Shown here in pieces: positions 1-11,678 of a stretch of DNA of 64,000 nt (its first letter is position 1; each line of letters begins with the position of its first letter). The DNA lies in the NCBI GenBank assembly GCA_907165135.1, contig OU015567.1:4531001-4595000 (forward strand), given 5' to 3'. The stretch comes from Oikopleura dioica. Lineage: Eukaryota > Chordata > Appendicularia > Copelata > Oikopleuridae. The notes below the pieces were generated by a model. The model was not told the origin of the DNA and did not search any database. It saw nothing but the letters and a program-made list of their open reading frames with translations. A program made the position numbers and the translations under genes.

Positions 1-212
1 TATTTTTACAGAAGGGAATTTCTTCAGCTCATTGTTCCTTGAAGAAGCGCTAAAAAACCGAGGAGCCACTTGCGGCTTTGAGAAAAAAACGAAGCGAAAG
101 ACGCGATAAGCGCGGCTAATGTCCTATTTGACTCGAAGCCGCAAGCGGCTTTTTGGGTTACAGAGTTTCTTCAAGGAAAATGCGCTGCAGAAACTCTCTT
201 CTGTAAAATCTA
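1..212. repeat. MITE-like inverted-repeat element at window edge
   Basis: Positions about 4-48 and 165-209 are imperfect reverse complements (TTTTACAGAAG ... CTTCTGTAAAA outer ends, with CCTTGAAGAA inside). The interior carries GCCGC..GCGGCT hairpins. It lies directly after the splice donor of the neighbouring membrane-protein gene. The left end may continue beyond the window. Confidence 0.6.
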
Positions 213-217
213 CTTAC

Positions 218-1349
218 GGCTCCAACATCTTTTAAGTTTTTCTCCTCATCGTCATCTTTGGAGTACCAGCTCATAAAGCTATCCGTGATAACCGAACGCA
301 TGGATTCAAGGAACGGTGGACCACTGTTGTTCATATTGTTCGGAATTCCTTGCGAGATGTTCTTGTACTCAGGCGGTGGCGTTCTGGTCCCGCTGTTGAG
401 CCATCTTCGCATGGTTCGCTTGTAGCTTGGCAGCGATGTTGGTCCAAGTTGACGACCCTCGTCTTCGGGTGGACCGGGGTAGTTGGCCGTTGCTGTGTAG
501 GGAGGACGGTGTCGCCGGGAGGAATGGCCGGAAGAACTAAAGGAACATGTTAGGCCGAAATATAAGGAGACTTTCGAGTAGAAAAAGAACTTTGCCTTGT
601 GCTCACCGTCCATCGGTCGTCGCATTCGGATCCTCTCGGTTGAAGTAACAGAAGCAGAGGATGATGACGATCACTATCGCCATCAAAACGCCCCAGATCG
701 CCCAGAATCTCGATCCTTCTTCATTCATCAAGTTGTTTAATCTGAAAACTCCTCTCAAACAAGGTTTTCATCAAAAGAATAGGTCAAGAATTGTACTTCG
801 TAGATACGCCTATTTATGAATTTGCTCGAGTTGGTCCATTTTTAATTGTTGTAGTGATAAAAATCGAGCAGAATCATGAGATCAAGCTGCAAGACGGACT
901 TTAAAATTTGTGAACTCGAAAATAAGATTAACGGCATAGGGTCCAGTTCAGACCAGAAACAAACTGTCATCATCAAGTCCGATTTTAGCACAAAATAACG
1001 GACGGCTCATACTTTAGACCCGCAAATTCAATCCTTGGGGGCTGTATTTTAAGAAATACCTGTATTGAATGATCGGAGCATTTAGCTTCGTCATTTTTAT
1101 TCTATGTACAAAATCTGCTCTGAAGGTTTTTTCAACTTGTCATTATTTTTCGCTACGTCTTCAGAGAGTCGTAAAATTGATTTTAATTAGAAAACAACCT
1201 TTTGTCCGGCTTCTTATCTAGGTCACTACTGATGATATAACGGGGTGGAAAGACGCTTGAATTTGAACTTACTGTTGTATTTTTTGCGTCGTCGTTTTTT
1301 CTTCTTCATGGCTTGATTCTTCGATAAGTTCCTTGATTTCTTCTTGCAT
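218..1349 (-). CDS. Single-pass membrane protein, unknown family (3' end not resolved)
   Basis: Three exons join in phase on the minus strand: 1349-1273, 741-607 and 536-218, giving 177 codons before a GTAAGT donor at 217-212. The N-terminus starts MQEEIKELIEE and is acidic. One hydrophobic segment follows at about residues 36-53 (FWAIWGVLMAIVIVIIL), then a Pro/Arg-rich tail with PPYTATANYPGPPEDEG and a later acidic KDDDEEKN stretch. This looks like a short N-terminal tail, one TM helix and a longer cytoplasmic or luminal tail. I do not recognise the family. After the last donor lies an inverted-repeat element, so the terminal exon is outside the window or lost. Reading through the donor adds about 20 residues and stops, which is a possible alternative end. 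Confidence 0.55.
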
Positions 1350-1496
1350 TCAGTTTTTTAATAATTTTCTGAAAAGATAATTCAAAAACGCAAAGATTTC
1401 TGGGGACAGGAAATTATCGCTACAGTAAGTAATTACTAAATTATTAATGCGTCATATTCAATCAATTTGGAGCAAGTGTGAGAGCTAAAAACCTGC

Positions 1497-1662
1497 TACA
1501 GTGGCGTTTGCGGTTGCCTCCCTGTTGGAGCGTCCCTCGTTACCTCCCTATCCAGACGCTCTTTTTCTAGAAGGGCGCATTAAATCGAACCAGAAATCGT
1601 CCCGCGTTGCCTCCCTCTCTAGACGCGTTTGGATAGGGAGGCAACCGCAAACGCCACTGTAC
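1497..1662. repeat. Tc1/mariner-like MITE with TA target duplication
   Basis: Perfect terminal inverted repeats of about 24 bp start CAGTGGCGTTTGCGG and end CCGCAAACGCCACTG. They are flanked on both sides by TA, the usual mariner target duplication. The interior repeats a TTGCCTCCCT motif and has no transposase. Confidence 0.8.
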
Positions 1663-2515
1663 GCCGTTTCCTTATTAGGAAGCCTTGAGGTCGGTCATTC
1701 AGCTATTGTTCTTGGGCGTTTAGGAGTTTAAGACTTTTTGGATTGGAAACAAAGGGGGTGTTTTGACCATTTTGGACGGTAATTCGGAGATTCTGGTAAG
1801 CAGTCGTCTTCAGAATTAAGGGTGTCTTCGGGCTAACTGCCTTTCATATTACTTTCATTTGAACTTTAAGTTCAATAATTCGTTAATAATTCTAGTAATA
1901 CTAGAATTATTCTTATTGAATTAGACCAGGTTCAGCACTATCCCTAAAAGAAGCAAAAACTTAAACAGAAAATTAGTTTGACGATTTCCGAAATCGACGA
2001 AACGAATGGTTTTTTCTTTATTTTACAATTATTGATTATCTTTAAGATAGAAAATACTTTTTAATTAAAGAAATATTTTTATAGCTTTCCTTGATGATAT
2101 TCATAAATTTGTTTCTTTGTCAATTTTTGATTTTCTTACCTGTTTGTGAAAAGCCGCAGGAACAATCTTTTTTCAGAGCTCTTTGAGAAAAAAGTTCAAA
2201 AGAAGCTTGGGATAGACGGAACGAGACTACGGGAAGGCTCTCTATTGAGAAGCGCAGCGTCACTCGGCCAACGGCAGAGCGCTCCGCGGCCAATTGACAA
2301 ATCGAACTCAGCTCCCACCCCACTCGCTCCACACGCCCAGAATACACCAGCACCACTTTTACTACGAACAAGCGTTTTTTCGAGCTTGTTTGTTTCAAAT
2401 ATCTTCTAGTTATCATTACCATAATTGATCAAAGTCATCAATATAAGCTTAATTATGACGTCTTACTGTAAGAAACCATGAAAAAACACCTAAAACTATA
2501 CTGTAGTTTCAAGTC

Positions 2516-2626
2516 AGATGATGAAAATCGAGAAGCCGTTTACGGCTTCGAGTCGAAAAAAATATGAGCCGCGCAAAGCGCGGCTTTTTTCTCGAAGCCG
2601 CAAGCGGCTCCTCGATTTTAAACATT
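2516..2626. repeat. Small palindromic element with GCCGC/GCGGC hairpins
   Basis: Outer arms AAAATCGAGAAGCCG and CGGCTCCTCGATTTT pair with each other and enclose further GAAGCCG..CGGCTTC hairpins. The internal motifs resemble those at window positions 55-155 and 4490-4620, suggesting related non-autonomous elements. Confidence 0.6.
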
Positions 2627-3091
2627 AATCTGTTATTAAAATTGAAAGGTCAATAGGTGGCTAATAATCGGATTTGGCAAATCTAGATTTTTCGATCTAC
2701 TATTAAAAAATCAAGCATAATTCCTTCGCTTGAGAATCCTGGGATCTCCCGCTGCGGTTTAGCACGGGAAAGTTCAATGAGTTGATAAGACCCTGAGAGT
2801 ATGATGCTCCAATTGTGTAATTTTTATACTGACATACGCGGTTTTACGCATTTTTTTCTCAAGAATATGATGCTTTCATCAAAATATACTTTGTTAATAA
2901 TTTAATAAACAAATTAATAGAAATATTATTTTTATAAAATGCGTTGATTATTTCCACTAAAACATGCTAATCTCACATGACATTGACCTAGACCAAAATT
3001 TTTCGAATTTTCGCCCTTGAGCTCTATCACGTGGATTTCTTCTAGTTTCGCTCAATAACCCTTTTTCGATTACCAAAGCAACAAAAACAAA

Positions 3092-5259
3092 ATGGAACTA
3101 ATGTCGTGTATTCGTAAAAATATGGAGCCAGAAGTTGCGCCAAATTATCCAAGAAAGGATGCAGATTTTCTAGAGAGACTGAGGACTTTTGAAGACATAG
3201 AAGATTTTCCGATTTCGAAGGAGAATGCGGCGCTGGCGGGATTTGAGTTTATTGGACCGGATGATAGACTAAAGGTTCCGACAATACATCTAATATAATA
3301 TAATATAATATAATATAATATAATATAATATAATAAGTTTTGTCAATACTGCATTTCAAATACATAAATTTTATACAAAAACCGTAACAAAGTAATAATA
3401 TCTGAAAATTTATATTTTTTATTTATTGTCTGTTGCTGGTATCTCAGAATAATTAAACATGATAAACGCATCCCGAATAACACGCTTGTGTGAACCATTC
3501 TTTACGCAACAACCTATAAATTTACAACAACAGATTTAGTATAGATACTATTATAAATCGCTTTCATTTGGATGGAGGGACAATTGTCCGCACACAAGCC
3601 ATGAGGCGCTGCACTACACCGCGCTACTAGCCAAGAGATGGGGGCGCAACGGAGCGCGCGCTGATATCAAAATCATCAGCAGGGATCAAAGTCTTTGATT
3701 CAAAGAACATTTCTCGTTGTTTTGAATATATTTATCTAGTACTAATTTAAACAAATAATTATAATTTATCACCTAAACAAAATGATAAGGAATGGAAGCT
3801 GTCCGTCATTTTCCAATTTAAAACTAAATAGTTATGAGAATTCCCATAAAAAGTATAATAGTGTCAATTTTGAAAATGCACCGAATTTATCTATAAAAAG
3901 GACTTTTGGTTCTTTCGTTTTTTTTTCTCATACGATTTCAGTGCGTCTACTGCGAGGGACAACTTGAATCCTGGGCTTCAACAGACGATCCTCTCAAAGC
4001 CCACATCGAAAACTTCCCAACATGTCCATTCCTAATTCCGCTTCTAACCGTCCCACAGAATCCGTCAAAATCATCATACGACGAGCGAGTCGCTAGTTTT
4101 TCATCTTGGGGACGAAGATGTCCCTCTGCAGAAGACCTCGCTGCAGCTGGTTTTTATAAATCAAAGAAACGCGGCTTTCCAGACTCAGTAAGATGTTTTT
4201 ACTGTGGCTTGCCGCTGCATTCGTGGGAAGCCGGCGATTTGCCATGGGAGGAGCATGCAAGTTTAGTTCGAGATGAATTGTGAATTATTCAAACAAAAAG
4301 TTCTTTCTTTTTCCAAGTTTTTATTTTGATGGAAAAGAGAGTTTATCGAATTTTAAAAAAGGTGGCAGCCTCACTGCGGCTTCTTGATTCAAGTAAAGGG
4401 ATATGGGAAAGTTCAAATACACCTCACCAGAAGGCTAGGGCTTCAGATAATCTGTGTAGAAACCTGAGTCAAAGTCTGAAAGATCTTTATTGAAAAGCCG
4501 CGCAGCGGCTTTTTTAAAAGGGAAGCCGCGAAGCGGCTCCACAAAATTACAAAAGCAATCTATTTTAAAGAATTTCGAAGCCGCTACGCGGCTTCGTTTT
4601 CAAGGAGCCGCTGCGCGGCTTTTCATGAAAGATCTACTTGACCCTGACTCAGGTTTTCAACAAAAGTTACCGAGCGGTTCGAGCCCAGGCAGGAGGTATT
4701 GAACTTTCCTTGTAAGCTTCATCAAATATGCCCGTAGAAAACTTGAAATGATCAATATCGCCGACTCTGAAAATGACGCCAACGAAAATGAAAACGATGA
4801 ATTGATAAGCATAGGTATGAAGTTCAATATCAACTTGCTGATTGTTCTTTTTTTTCTGAAGAAAATGTGGAGAAACTTGACCGAGAAGAGCTTGAACGAG
4901 TCTGTCTGTCTTTAGGCCTCCGTTTGAGATGTCATTTGCACGTGACTAGAATTGATCATTTGCAAAGACGGGTTAATTAATACGGAGATAAGCTGCAGAA
5001 ATGTCGTGCAAAGTCTGTCTAGTGAAGAAAATAAGCGTGGTCTTTGTCCCTTGCAGGCATCAATGCTGCTGCTCAGGAATTCGGTTTCAGCGAAAATAAC
5101 TTTCTTCAACAAACAAAATTGATAGTCTTCCAAGTCGACAGATTTCATCAAATATTTAACCCGCTGCAAAACCATAATCCAGAATGTGCGAAGCGCCTCG
5201 AAACATGCCCGATCTGCCGCGTTAGATTAAAAAGTTCGATTCGCGTTTTTACTTCTTGA
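3092..5259 (+). CDS. Inhibitor-of-apoptosis-like protein: two BIR domains plus RING finger
   Basis: Exon 1 (3092-3274) encodes the start of a BIR domain (RLRTFEDIEDF..AALAGFEF). Exon 2 (from 3942) supplies its zinc ligands (CVYCEGQLESW..H..FPTC) and a second BIR (ERVASFSSWGRRCP..LAAAGFY..VRCFYCGLPLHSW..WEEHA). The last exons encode a C-terminal RING: CKVC, then PCRH on 4999-5076, then ECAKRLETCPICRVRL on 5183-5259, ending in the IAP-typical IRVFTS tail. The family binds caspases or related targets through BIRs and ubiquitinates through the RING. The RING reads correctly only if 5077-5182 is removed as a GA-AG intron. The middle (about 4260-4998) contains a MITE and an acidic exon (4740-4813); its junctions are unresolved. 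A vertebrate XIAP/BIRC2-like role is inference. Confidence 0.75.
3294..3336. repeat. TAATA microsatellite
   Basis: About nine tandem copies of a 5-bp unit (TAATA/ATATA phase) lie inside intron 1 of the BIR gene. Confidence 0.85.
3585..3665. repeat. Fragment resembling the terminal repeat of the 47-50 kb foldback element
   Basis: The string containing CACACAAGCC, GAGGCGC and ACTACACCGCGCTACTAG matches by eye the ends of the large element at 47300-47395 and 50400-50490. It lies in intron 1 of the BIR gene. Confidence 0.4.
4425..4695. repeat. MITE, GCCGC-hairpin / AACCTGAGTCA family, inside the IAP gene
   Basis: The left side has AGAAACCTGAGTCAAAGTC and the right side GACCCTGACTCAGGTTTT. GAAGCCGC..GCGGCTTC hairpins lie between. 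It is the most degraded copy of the family also seen near 14770, 22120, 34174, 43065 and 45284. It separates the second BIR exon from the RING exons. Confidence 0.65.
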
Positions 5260-5469
5260 GCCATTTTTACTGATTAATAAATCCACAAACCCAGATAAAT
5301 TATAGCAGGCGATAAATTACAAGGTTATAAAATAATTTATTTCGCAAGATTTAAAGAACTGAGCGGCAAAATTAATTTTCTTCAAAGTAAAGAATGAGGA
5401 AAGTTCAACCTTGTCGTGCCATCCATTTTGCGAATGCGTCTTCGTCATCGTAGTCGAAACTTTTTCCCG

Positions 5470-5980
5470 GTTTTCAAAAATTCGATTCAATTTGGCTAAG
5501 CTTTGCTTAGCCCTGCGATTTCCAGGGAAAACCGAGCTTAGCTTAAGTTATCTATCGGCCAGCTTAGCTCAGATTTCATACCTGCTTAGATTTCTTAGCA
5601 ACCTTTTTAAGCATAGCCGAGCTTGGGAAACGCTTAGCCGAACTTAGCCAAAAATAAATAAAGCAAAGCCAATGCTTATCATTCATAAGCTTTGATGATT
5701 TTTGATTAGCATTGACTTAGCTCTATTAATCTATGGCTTAGTTCGGCTCAGCGCCTTCCAAGCTTGGCTATGCTTAAAAAATAGCTAAGAAATCTTAGCA
5801 GATATGAAATCTGAGCTTTGCTGACCGATAAATAACCAAAGCTGAGCTAGCATTTTGATAAGGACAGAAAATATAATAATAGGCAACCTGAGCATTGCTA
5901 ACCTCATGCCCAAAAATAATGATGAAATTTAGCAAAGAATGAAAGACGGTCAGCTCAGCTAGACTAAGCTAAGCTGGATT
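5470..5980. repeat. Foldback repeat rich in AGCTTAGC motifs
   Basis: The block 5555-5650 (GCTTAGCTCAGATTTCATA...AAGCATAGCCGAGCTTGG) is repeated in reverse complement at 5720-5850 with about 80-85% identity by eye. Both arms are dense in AGCT/TTAGC words. No coding capacity is seen in this gap between the IAP gene and the 77-aa gene. Confidence 0.7.
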
Positions 5981-6004
5981 CGTTGCATTGCAATTTCATC
6001 AAGT

Positions 6005-6488
6005 TCAAAGAAAGAAAACCGGTTGCCTATAATCCAGGGGTTCCTCAAAAGTCTGTTTGGCAAGTTCTGGTTCATCAAGTAAAAACTCCGCCATTGCATC
6101 GACAAACGCACTATTGACAACTGAATGCTTCTTTTAGTCGTTAGCAATTAAAAACAATAACGGCCTTTGACCTTCGAGGATTTCAATATTTAGTGGCATA
6201 CATTTCTTTTTTACTTATACTCGACTGCACTCAAAGCCGATAAATTCAATCGGCAAATCGGAAAATCGTCAAAAACAGGTGCCTTTAGATTCTAGCCGAT
6301 TGAATAAAGGGTTTATGAGGGTTCAAAAAGAAAATCAACTTATTTAAAATTGCTAGAAAAAGCTGCGTACCTCCACTTCCAGTTACTCTTCCAGCTGACA
6401 TCGTTCCTGGATTCTTTAGGTCCTCTTCTTCATCTTCGAAATAATCATCAAACTGGTCGGTAAATGATGCCGGAATCGCAACTGTCAT
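6005..6488 (-). CDS. Small acidic protein, 77 aa, unknown family
   Basis: Two exons, 6488-6371 and 6120-6005, join in phase across a GT-AG intron to give exactly 78 codons including the stop. The sequence begins MTVAIPASFTDQFDDYFEDEEEDL. It ends with a helical-looking acidic segment (AFVDAMAEFLLDEPELAKQ) and YRQPVFFL. There is no signal peptide, TM helix or recognised domain. The frame continuity across a well-formed intron is the evidence that it is a gene. Function is unknown. Confidence 0.5.
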
Positions 6489-7821
6489 TCCGAATAATCC
6501 TGCTTTTTCGGTTAAAAATTTTTTTGTTAATAAATATTTTCCGACTTTTTTAACCGCTTTCCTAACAAAAGATTCATTTCAAAAAAATAATAAAAATATT
6601 TAACTTGACGAAAATCAGCTCTGACTGGAAAAAAGGTGAAAGCTCGAATAAAATGAAGCAGCGAAAACGACGGTTTTTCAACTCAAACAGCGCCGACTGG
6701 ATGCTCCTTTGGGAATACGCTGGAGAATATTTTTTTTCAGAATATTGTCTGAAATTGAGATGGATGTCTTGCTTGGTTATTTTGAACAAATTTCAGTATG
6801 AAATTTTGAATATACTAGAAATAGGGGTTCCGATTCGAAGGTAAAATAAGGGTTCAAAATTTGGCCAAAATTTTTGAATTCGAGCGAGCGACTGGCTGAG
6901 CGAGATTTCTCAAAAATAGGTTGAGCGAGCGGAGCGACTGAGCAAGCGGCGTTTGAGCGAGATCGGAGCGAAGTCAGAGCAAAATCTGAGCGAAAGTTTG
7001 AAGAAGATGTTTCCCGAAAACCACATTTGATATGAGTTGGGTTATTAAAGTATATGTATTTGTTTGAAATATGAGAGTCTGGGACATTCAGACTGAACTT
7101 ACTTTATTAAAATAAGAGTTCATCAAGAAAAATTATTCCCCGAAGGTCCCATGCTTCCTAATATCCCCTCTCAATTACTGTCAATTTATGGGTTACTGTT
7201 GGTGTCTCAAGTCAGCAAAACAAGGTTTCCAATTCGGTCAGCCAATTTTCGTGTGCAAAATTTGATTCTGAAAAAAATGAGTCTAAATGACTACATCTAA
7301 ATGAACCACAGTTTTTTGCCGCAAACTCGCATGTTATCTCATTAAAATGAGGCTTTTCCAAATTGAATAAATATCAAGGGAGCTGGTATTTGAAAACCAC
7401 GTGCCAGATAAATCCACAATCTTTATCAATTATTCCCATTTTAGCCGATGATTTTCTTTTCTCCACAGACTTTTGGGGGTGGTTGAACAAGGCTGTGAAA
7501 AGGCTTTATTTTTTAATTCTGTAAAAACACTGGGAAATCATGGATCAACTTTTACGGTGAATAATGTATTCTTCAGAAGCAAAGAAAGCTGTATCAAATA
7601 TGCGTCAAAAACGCACTGGGTTAGATCCAAAATCGCATCGTTTTTCTTATGTTGGCCTACTGTAAATAAATCGCTTGATAAATGTTTTCTTTTGCAATAA
7701 TTTATTTAAAATAAGCAAACAACGTCTTATTGACGAGCAAAACATGTTTTTCCAGAAAACAAAATCGAATGGGCAAATACACAGGCTTGAATAATTTTCG
7801 AATAATTTACAAGTCGAAAAG
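6489..7821. other. Gap with no supported gene; GAGCGA-rich patch
   Basis: Short open frames occur on both strands with no domain or matching exon partner. At 6880-6990 the sequence is a degenerate tandem run of GAGCGA/CTGAGCGAGC words, likely a simple repeat. Confidence 0.5.
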
Positions 7822-9523
7822 TCAGAGCTCGATAACATCTCGATACGACGGGTCCGTGTGGATTTTTTTGGATTCTTCGATTGTCGTTTCTGGTTCTTCG
7901 TCATCACTCAATGTTCTGATGTATCGAGCTAAAGTTCCATCTACGCGGTCCATGAGAAATCGCTCGAACTCGAGTATGTCTCCTTTTGAAGCTTCATCAA
8001 GGACCCTGAATTTTCCTTTAGGGTCGAATCGGGTGAAAACATCGAAGAAACCTTAGCTTCAGAAAACATATAGAATTTCCTAAAACGAGACATAGAGCTT
8101 AAGCTTTCTACATTAGGAGTTTTTGACAGTGCGCAGTCCGAGCCTTAGATTAGCCTATACACTCCTGGATCTCGTTAAAATATTAAAACCCCTGACGATG
8201 AGCTTATCCCGAAACGATCCGAAATTCAAACTTTCATATTCTTTATCAAAAATGTATATTTTTTCTTCTCATTAATTCTGCGCGCCAGCCAAATGCGTAC
8301 CTGTAGTATTCAAGACGATCATTGACCTTGATATTGACGTAGGGAAATTCGGCTTTTAGCAAAATCTGATTCATGAGCAATCGCGCCGTCCTCCCATTAC
8401 CGTCGACAAAGGGATGAATGAATGTAAGCGTGTGATGTGCTAGTGCGCTCTGTCTGATCGGATGCAGCTTTTTGAAGCGATCGGACTGGAGAAAATTGGT
8501 AAACTCTTCCATCATTCTTGGGACAGCTTCTGGAGGAGGGGGCGTGAAGGAGCCGACGTACACTTGGTGAGTACGGTACTCGCCTCCGTTGTCAGGATCG
8601 CCCGACATGACCCGGCGGTGCATGTTGAGAATGTGGTCTTCTGTGATTGGAAATTCAACAGTTCTAGAATCAGGATTAATTCTATCTTGCAAGGCTCATG
8701 GAACATTCTGATTTTTTGCAAGATTAATGACAAAAACAGGCATTTTACCGTCGATAAAACAATCAAATACAGCATTAAGAATACAGTAATGGAAAACTGG
8801 CTTTTCGTTCTTACCGATTTACATATCGAATCGCTGCTTCCATTCCAATCACTTCTGCAAGCTCTGTCACATCAGTTCCAATCGGCGCTTTACCGGTAAT
8901 CAAAACATCTCGAACTTGTTGAAATGTCAGCGTATTCCCCTCGATTGCAATCGTATGATAAACGAATTGGTAGTAATCGTCGTTGAGCGTTTTTGTCAGT
9001 TGAAAGTTTTCCTGATGCGAAGAATATTTGTCGAAAAGCAAGTCTTTCGACGAGTCGATGTTTTTGAGTTTTGCTTGATCCACTCGCAGCGCCAGTTCTT
9101 TTGTCTTTTCTCGCATGATCAGCGCTAGATCATGGCCAGGATCTTGCTGTAGCGCTCTTGAAATGTATCGATCAGCTTCTGCAGGTTGATTTTGATCGAC
9201 CTTTACTGTCCCTATTCTGACTAGAATCTCCGGATCCTTCGGATTGATTCTCTGCGCTTGATGAAGAAGTTCTAGGCCTTTTTTGATCTTCTTTTCTTTG
9301 ATCAATTTGTCTGCTTTTGTGAGAAGAGCGGTTACTTCGGGCGATGAACTTTGTATTTTCTGAGTACTGTCGGAAGATACAGTTGGAGAGGGAATGATTT
9401 TCGGAGGCGTTGGTGTTCGGACATCACGTGGGCAAATTTCTTATTTACTGGCTTACAATCATTGAGTATCATTGAGTAATTGATGTTTATAACGAGTCCC
9501 AATACATCAATTATTATCGTCAT
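7822..9523 (-). CDS. FICD: FICD/HYPE: Fic-domain protein adenylyltransferase
   Basis: Exons at about 9440-8815, 8681-8301 and 8005-7822 join in phase. The N-terminal part has TPR-like helices (KGLELLHQAQRINPKDPEILVRIG..). The autoinhibitory helix motif TIAIEGNT keeps its inhibitory Glu. The Fic catalytic motif HPFVDGNGRTAR is complete. The C-terminal ASKGDILEFERF corresponds to the segment after the Fic core in animal FICD. FICD AMPylates and de-AMPylates the ER chaperone BiP. Conserved inhibitory Glu and catalytic His suggest the same dual activity here (inference). The first exon with the expected membrane anchor is uncertain; the best start codon is at 9523, but its splice to the next exon is not clear. 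Confidence 0.88.
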
Positions 9524-9707
9524 CCCCAGGGCTTTGGTGGAGGAGGTGGTGTTTAGTGTTTAACCAATCAGATGCAGCATGTCGCCGGTGATAGGTACGC
9601 TCTGACACTCAACCGCTCAGAACTAGAACTCACCCCTACCAAAGCGCAGCTTACCTTTGCGCATCCCGTAGCATAGTTCTCGAGAAAAAAAAGAACGCTA
9701 GAAAAAC

Positions 9708-11178
9708 ATGAGAGAAGTTATTTCAATGCACATTGGCCAGGCTGGAGTCCAGATGGGATCCAGTTGCTGGGAGCTTTATTGCTTAGGTAAGATTTTTTCC
9801 GAAAACGAAGAAAAAACTTGGTTTTAGAGCACGGAATCGGCGCTGATGGAAAACTCATCGATCCTGACGCAAAAAAAGACGACTCCTTCACCACTTTCTT
9901 CAACGCTACCGGAAGTGGCCGACATGTCCCCCGCGCTATCTTCATCGATCTTGAACCCACCGTCGTCGATACCGTGCGACAAGGCAAGTACGGGCAAATG
10001 TTCCACCCGGAGCAGATGATTTCTGGAAAAGAAGATGCTGCCAATAACTACGCTCGAGGACACTACACGATCGGAAAAGAGCTCATTGATGGTGTTCTCG
10101 ATCGCACTCGAAAGCTGGCGGATCAATGCTCTGGTCTCCAGGGCTTTTTGATCTTCCACTCCTTCGGCGGCGGAACTGGCTCTGGTTTCACCTCCCTTCT
10201 CATGGAGCGCCTCTCTCTCGATTACGGCAAAAAGGCAAAACTCGAATTTGCGGTCTACCCAGCGCCGCAGATCTCCACAGCTGTTGTTGAACCCTACAAC
10301 TCCATTCTCACCACTCATACCACTCTTGAGCATTCTGACTGTGCTTTCATGGTCGATAACGAGGCAATTTATGACATTTGCAGGAATAATCTCGGCGTTC
10401 AACGACCAAGCTACGAGAATTTGAATCGACTGATTTCTCAAATCGTCAGCTCGATTACTGCTTCCCTTAGGTATGCATTCTACCTCTCGAAAAATTGATC
10501 CAACCCTTATTTTCAGATTCGATGGAGCTTTGAACGTCGATCTCAACGAATTCCAAACCAACTTGGTCCCCTACCCCCGAATCCACTTCCCTCTTGCCAC
10601 TTACGCTCCCATCATTTCCCAATCGAAATCGCAGCACGAAGCCCTCAGTGTGTCTGAAATCACCACTGCTTGCTTCGAGCCAGCAAATCAAATGGTCAAG
10701 TGCGATCCTAGACAGGGCAAGTACATGGCTTGTTGCATGCTCTACCGAGGTGATGTTGTGCCTAAGGATGTCAACGCGGCTATTGCTCAAATCAAGGTTC
10801 GATTCTAGAGTTACTTCTTTCTGATCATTTCTGTTCTAGACCCGCCGAACCATTCAATTTGTCGACTGGTGCCCAACCGGTTTCAAAGTCGGCATCAATC
10901 ACCAGCCCCCCTCCAGCGTTGATGGCTCTGACATGGCCTCTGTGAAGCGAGCGGTGTGCATGTTGTCAAACACGACCGCTATCGCCGAAGCTTGGGCCCG
11001 ACTTGATCACAAGTTCGATCTCATGTACGCCAAGCGAGCCTTCGTCCACTGGTACGTTGGAGAGGGCATGGAAGAAGGCGAGTTTGCTGAGGCTAGAGAA
11101 GACATGGCCGCGCTCGAGAAGGATTATGAAGAGGTCGCTCTTGACTCGACTGCTGAGGGGGAAGATGATGAATACTAA
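9708..11178 (+). CDS. TUBA: Alpha-tubulin, divergent
   Basis: Four exons (9708-9786, 9828-10470, 10517-10797, 10840-11178) with introns of about 41-46 nt join in phase. The start [15 protein letters not shown], the GTP-loop GGGTGSG, the alpha-specific catalytic Glu in [14 protein letters not shown], and the terminal EDDEY (detyrosination/tyrosination cycle) are all present. Alpha-tubulin pairs with beta-tubulin in microtubules. It is unusually divergent: [11 protein letters not shown] replaces the near-invariant start of helix H1. The H1-S2 loop that normally carries acetylated Lys40 is about two residues shorter and reads [10 protein letters not shown], so the Lys40 site is not clearly conserved. 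This looks like a lineage-specific isotype, not the major housekeeping copy (inference). Confidence 0.95.
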
Positions 11179-11198
11179 GCCTGTAATTTGAGTTTTGG

Positions 11199-11204
11199 AA
11201 TAAA
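11199..11204 (+). promoter_or_regulatory. Polyadenylation signal of the alpha-tubulin gene
   Basis: AATAAA lies 21 nt after the tubulin stop codon, followed by a CTCTCTCTCTTTG tract. Confidence 0.7.
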
Positions 11205-11678
11205 GCTCTCTCTCTCTTTGAAAATCTATGATTTTTGTAAGCCGTTCCTTTTTGAAATCGTAAATAAGGCAGAAGCCTTTTCGAAGGGGAATTTCTTTCT
11301 TCGTTTTTCATGTCTGTTTTTTCATCTCTCAAAGTCATAAATGACTGGTAAAGAATCAACAATGACATTAAAATTATCACATGCGCTAGAATTTTGTGCT
11401 CCATTTAAGTCGATTTTCTCTAACTCTGAACTTGGATTATTTCGAAACAAGATGTTATTGGTTGATTGAATCGGCCAATCAGATTTTCAGCAGATGCGGG
11501 TGACGCATGGTGGCGTAGGTGGCCTTTTTGCAGGTAGATAGGCCGTTTTTATGCGATTTTAGGCAGTGGACGGAGTAAAGGTTGCGTTTTTCATGTTTAT
11601 TGGTGTTTTCTGCAAATAAGTGTTTTGCTTCTGATGAAGGTAAATGTGCAAAATAATAATTTTCTCATTGATTTCGAT
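11205..11678. other. Convergent spacer, no gene seen
   Basis: This lies between the tubulin 3' end and the stop of the minus-strand protease homologue. An open frame on the minus strand (11093-11404) overlaps the tubulin end and shows no domain. Confidence 0.5.

Larger units (their letters stand above)
1350..3091. other. Intergenic stretch with small elements
   Basis: No convincing gene is seen. Overlapping open frames at 2120-2422 on both strands have no recognisable domain or splice structure. The stretch holds two inverted-repeat elements, listed separately, in AT-rich sequence. Confidence 0.5.

Noticed and set aside
2120-2422. Overlapping open frames on both strands of 87-100 codons
   Set aside because: No domain, no splice partners, and both strands are equally open, as expected by chance.
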